Shown here piece after piece: positions 62,092 to 64,000 of a stretch of 64,000 nucleotides of DNA. The translations under genes were made by a program, and so were the position numbers. Every line of letters starts with the position of its first letter. The first letter of the stretch is position 1. The notes under the pieces were generated by a model. It saw only the letters and a program-made list of their open reading frames with translations. It was not told where the DNA came from and did not search any database. This stretch comes from Streptomyces sp. NA04227 (lineage in GTDB: Bacteria > Actinomycetota > Actinomycetes > Streptomycetales > Streptomycetaceae), in assembly GCF_013364195.1 (NCBI RefSeq), contig NZ_CP054918.1:4081001-4145000 (forward strand), written 5' to 3'.

Positions 62092-62838
62092 TCAGGTGCT
62101 GCTGGGAGGCACGCGCGGCGTGGGCGGGGGCGCGAGTGTCCGAGAGTGCGCGGGCGCCTGGGGGTGCACGGGTGTCTGGGGGCGCGCGCTGGCGCGGCAG
62201 TCACCGAAGCCGGCGCGCAGTCTGGTCAGCAGATCGGTGAGGGTGCGGACCTCGTCCTGGGTCCAGTCGCTCAGCCGCTCGGACAGGTGCCGGGCGGTAC
62301 TCGCGGACATTTCCGCGAGTTTGGCGGTGCCCGCCCCGGAGAGCCGGAGGATGCGCGAGCGCCGGTCGGCCGGGTCGGGCAGCCGGTCGATCCAGCCGCG
62401 CTCGGCCACGTGCGCCACATGCCGACTGGTCACCGACAGGTCCACCGCGAGCAGCTCGGCGAGGCGGCTCATCCGCATCTCGCCGTCGCGGGCCAGGACG
62501 AAGAGGACCGCGGCACTGGCCGGAGGGCAGTCGGCGGGCAGGATGCGGGCGAGGTCACGCTTGACCGCGTTCACGCTGCTGAGCTGACGCGCCAGTTCTT
62601 CGTACGGGTCGAGGTCCTCGTGCGGAGGGAGTTCCTTGTACGGAGGGAGTTCCTCGTACAGGGGGAGTTCCTCGTGCGGAGGGGGTTCCTTGTACGGATC
62701 GAGGGTGGCGCGCCGCCGGTCGTGGTCCGGTTCCTGACGCTTCACGGAGTTTCCCGTCTGCTTCTTCGTGGTTCTGCTCGGTCTGTTCCGGCTCGTTCCG
62801 GCCCGGCCTCTTCGCGGCGCCGCTGTCTGAGGTCCCAT
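62092..62838 (-). CDS. MarR-family repressor with N-terminal acidic hexapeptide repeats
   Basis: Starting at ATG 62838, the 248-residue protein has a basic, disordered N-terminus. About six repeats of the hexapeptide pattern PP(Y/H)(K/E)EL follow (PPHEEL, PLYEEL, PPYKEL, PPHEDL, DPYEEL). The MarR winged helix is next (SAAVLFVLARDGEMRMSRLAELLAVDLSVTSRHVAHVAERGWIDRLPDPADRRSR). A helical dimerisation end and a Pro-rich tail (HPQAPAHSRTLAPPPTP) complete it. GTG 62745 is an alternative start that still includes the repeats. It probably represses itself and the downstream MFS exporter through the palindromes at 62891-62932; a drug-like ligand would relieve this. Confidence 0.85.
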   Translation of the reverse strand: MGPQTAAPRRGRAGTSRNRPSRTTKKQTGNSVKRQEPDHDRRRATLDPYKEPPPHEELPLYEELPPYKELPPHEDLDPYEELARQLSSVNAVKRDLARILPADCPPASAAVLFVLARDGEMRMSRLAELLAVDLSVTSRHVAHVAERGWIDRLPDPADRRSRILRLSGAGTAKLAEMSASTARHLSERLSDWTQDEVRTLTDLLTRLRAGFGDCRASARPQTPVHPQAPAHSRTLAPPPTPRVPPSST

Positions 62839-62890
62839 GCCTGAGCACCCCTGTGTGAGCACCCCTGTGTGAGCACTCCCGCACAGTTTG

Positions 62891-62932
62891 TTGCTTAGAG
62901 CAACGATAGGAGAAGTTGGTTGCCGCAGGCAA
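62891..62932 (-). promoter_or_regulatory. two MarR-type operator palindromes over a promoter
   Basis: TTGCT-TAG-AGCAA (62891-62903; extended to GTTGCT...AGCAAC) and TTGCC-GCA-GGCAA (62920-62932) share the pattern TTGCY-N3-RGCAA. On the minus strand a promoter TTGCCT-N18-TATCGT fits: one palindrome covers the -35, the other lies at and just after the -10. This arrangement should let the encoded MarR protein block its own transcription. Confidence 0.75.
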
Positions 62933-63109
62933 ACGTAATGACGGGGTGGAGCCCTAAAGAAGGCGCAAAGGTCTGGGTGCGTACGGATAAAACGGCTGGT
63001 GGGAGGCTGTCCCGCCGTTTGGGGCGGTGTACTGGGACAGAGGGCGGGCGGTCCCGGTGGCCGACGAGTGACTTCAGCGGATCGTCGCGCCGAAGTGTCC
63101 TGCCCGCTC

Positions 63110-63138
63110 TTGGGTGCGGGGGCCGACTTCGCTAGTGT
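63110..63138 (+). promoter_or_regulatory. vegetative-type promoter of the small membrane protein
   Basis: TTGGGT (63110-63115) and TAGTGT (63133-63138) are spaced by 17 bp. Transcription would start near 63145, at or just before the ATG at 63147, suggesting a leaderless mRNA; no ribosome binding site is present. Confidence 0.65.
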
Positions 63139-63146
63139 CCTGGCTC

Positions 63147-63353
63147 ATGGCACACAACCCCCAAGCCCCGCAGGGCCCCGAGGGTCACGACCCGTCGGGC
63201 AGCACCCAGATGTTCCGCGCCTTCGTCGACGAGGGCGCCCCGCAGGCCGCTCAGCCCGCGGCGGCCTCGTCCGGTCCCCGTATCGGCCTGATCATCGGCG
63301 TCGTGATCGCCCTCGCCGTGGTGGCCGGGGTGGCCTGGCTCGCCCTGGGCTGA
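63147..63353 (+). CDS. small tail-anchored membrane protein
   Basis: The 68-residue protein has a hydrophilic N-terminus (Gln/Pro/Gly/Ala-rich, with STQMFRAFVDEG) and one C-terminal transmembrane helix (IGLIIGVVIALAVVAGVAWL, 47-66). Function unknown. Codon bias, a clean promoter and the membrane helix support it as a real gene. Confidence 0.75.
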   Translation: MAHNPQAPQGPEGHDPSGSTQMFRAFVDEGAPQAAQPAAASSGPRIGLIIGVVIALAVVAGVAWLALG

Positions 63354-63420
63354 GCCGGGCGCGGGCAGGTAACCACGGCACGGCCGAACGGCTCGACGGG
63401 CTCGGGCAGTCGACAACGAA

Positions 63421-63460
63421 CGGACAGCCGGACAGCCGGACAGCCGGACGGCCGGACGGC
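63421..63460 (+). repeat. 8-bp tandem repeat, five copies (CGGACAGC / CGGACGGC)
   Basis: CGGACAGC at 63421, 63429 and 63437, then CGGACGGC at 63445 and 63453. It lies in the gene-free spacer 63354-63618 between converging genes. Confidence 0.9.
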
Positions 63461-63618
63461 CGAAGACAAACGGACAAAGGACAGCGCGCGGCATTCTGCG
63501 CCGCACGCTGTCCTTCCGTTTTCCGGCGGTCGTTTCCGGCGGTCGTTCTCCAGTGGCCGCTCTCAGGCGGTAGCTCTCAGGCCGTCGTTCTCAGGCGGTC
63601 CGTCCCGCCCGCCGCCGG

Positions 63619-64000
63619 TCAGCCCAGCAACGCCTGCCAGGTCTGGGCGCCGACGATCCCGTCCGGCGTGAGCCCCCTGCTCTTCTGGAAGGCGGTCACC
63701 GCGTCCTTGGTGCCCTGCCCGAACTGCCCGTCGACCTTCAGCGCGGCGCCATGGCCGTTCAGCAGGAACTGGGCCGCCTTCACCGGGTTGCCGCCGCTGC
63801 CCGCGCGCAGCGTGTCGGCGAGCGCCTGCCAGGTCAGCGGGCCCGCGATGCCGTCGGCCGTGAGCCCCTTGCTCTTCTGGAAGGCGGTCACGGCCGCCTT
63901 GGTACCGGGACCGTACGCGCCGTCGACGTTCACCGCACCGCCGTGCCCGTTCAACAGATGCTGAAGAGCGGTCACTTGACTCCCCGAGCCACCCTCCTTG
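63619..64000 (-). CDS. peptidoglycan-binding domain protein, N-terminus outside the window
   Basis: The frame enters from the right edge and ends at 63619. Two PG_binding_1 repeats are visible: ALQHLLNGHGGAVNVDGAYG with AVTAFQKSKGLTADGIAG, and AAQFLLNGHGAALKVDGQFG with AVTAFQKSRGLTPDGIVG. Each ends TWQAL. Such repeats anchor secreted wall hydrolases to peptidoglycan. A catalytic domain would lie upstream, beyond the window. The frame is still open at position 64000. Confidence 0.85.
   Translation of the reverse strand, partial: KEGGSGSQVTALQHLLNGHGGAVNVDGAYGPGTKAAVTAFQKSKGLTADGIAGPLTWQALADTLRAGSGGNPVKAAQFLLNGHGAALKVDGQFGQGTKDAVTAFQKSRGLTPDGIVGAQTWQALLG

Overview
The window is chromosomal DNA of a Streptomyces-type actinomycete. 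GC content and third-position G/C bias are very high, GTG starts are common, several genes seem leaderless, and the gene content fits: a RamB-type regulator, a SpoIIE-type phosphatase with a nearby HATPase-type anti-sigma protein, SSI-type protease inhibitor, a DinB/WYL pair, and many secreted polysaccharide-active proteins. No CRISPR array, rRNA or antibiotic biosynthetic cluster is visible.

Layout. 0-7 kb: LAL-type LuxR regulator, secreted GH5 glycosidase, secreted protein of unknown function. 7-12.6 kb: glyoxylate shunt (aceA, aceB) with its RamB/ScfR-type regulator. The 3-hydroxyacyl-CoA dehydrogenase gene expected after aceB survives only as a 38-codon in-frame remnant, and a thioesterase fragment lies beyond ramB. 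12.7-15.7 kb: secreted beta-helix protein and two membrane/secreted proteins. 15.7-18 kb: arsenic island arsR-aquaporin-arsC with divergent arsI. 18-28.6 kb: housekeeping and signalling genes (cold shock protein, aminopeptidase P, degenerate SpoIIE-type phosphatase, prim-pol-like protein, SEC-C protein, anti-sigma-like ATPase, GDPD, HtrA protease), then tRNA-Ser(TGA).

28.8-33.5 kb: TauE/SafE permease; a three-gene overlapping operon (isocitrate lyase/PEP mutase family enzyme, small acidic secreted protein, BASS-type transporter); and a catalytic-looking prim-pol with an SOS-box-like site at its start. 33.9-39.8 kb: small secreted protein, SigE-family sigma factor, acyl-CoA ligase and a large unknown protein. 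40-45.8 kb: one 1,885-residue gene with PAS domains, a coiled coil, a kinase-like region apparently lacking its phosphoacceptor His, about 1,075 disordered residues and a receiver-like end. 46-50.2 kb: SSI-like inhibitor, tRNA-Ser(GCT), tRNA-Arg(ACG), a decayed integrase beside tRNA-Arg, a ricin-type secreted protein and a complete IS5-like element inserted at its stop codon.

50.4-64 kb: two similar single-TM proteins, a stand-alone TOPRIM (OLD-like) protein, DUF2797 protein, orphan OmpR regulator, secreted EEP hydrolase, TetR regulator, a WYL/DinB divergent pair, a YceI protein, an MFS exporter with an added carboxypeptidase-regulatory-like tail, its MarR regulator with two clear operator palindromes, a small tail-anchored protein, and a peptidoglycan-binding protein running off the right edge.

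The most notable items are the giant degenerate kinase-like scaffold, the lyase-secreted protein-BASS operon, the MFS/YceI pair sharing a beta-sandwich domain, the paired operators at aceA/ramB and at the MarR gene, and several gene remnants recording past deletions. Functions are inferred from motifs and family knowledge; no database search was possible.
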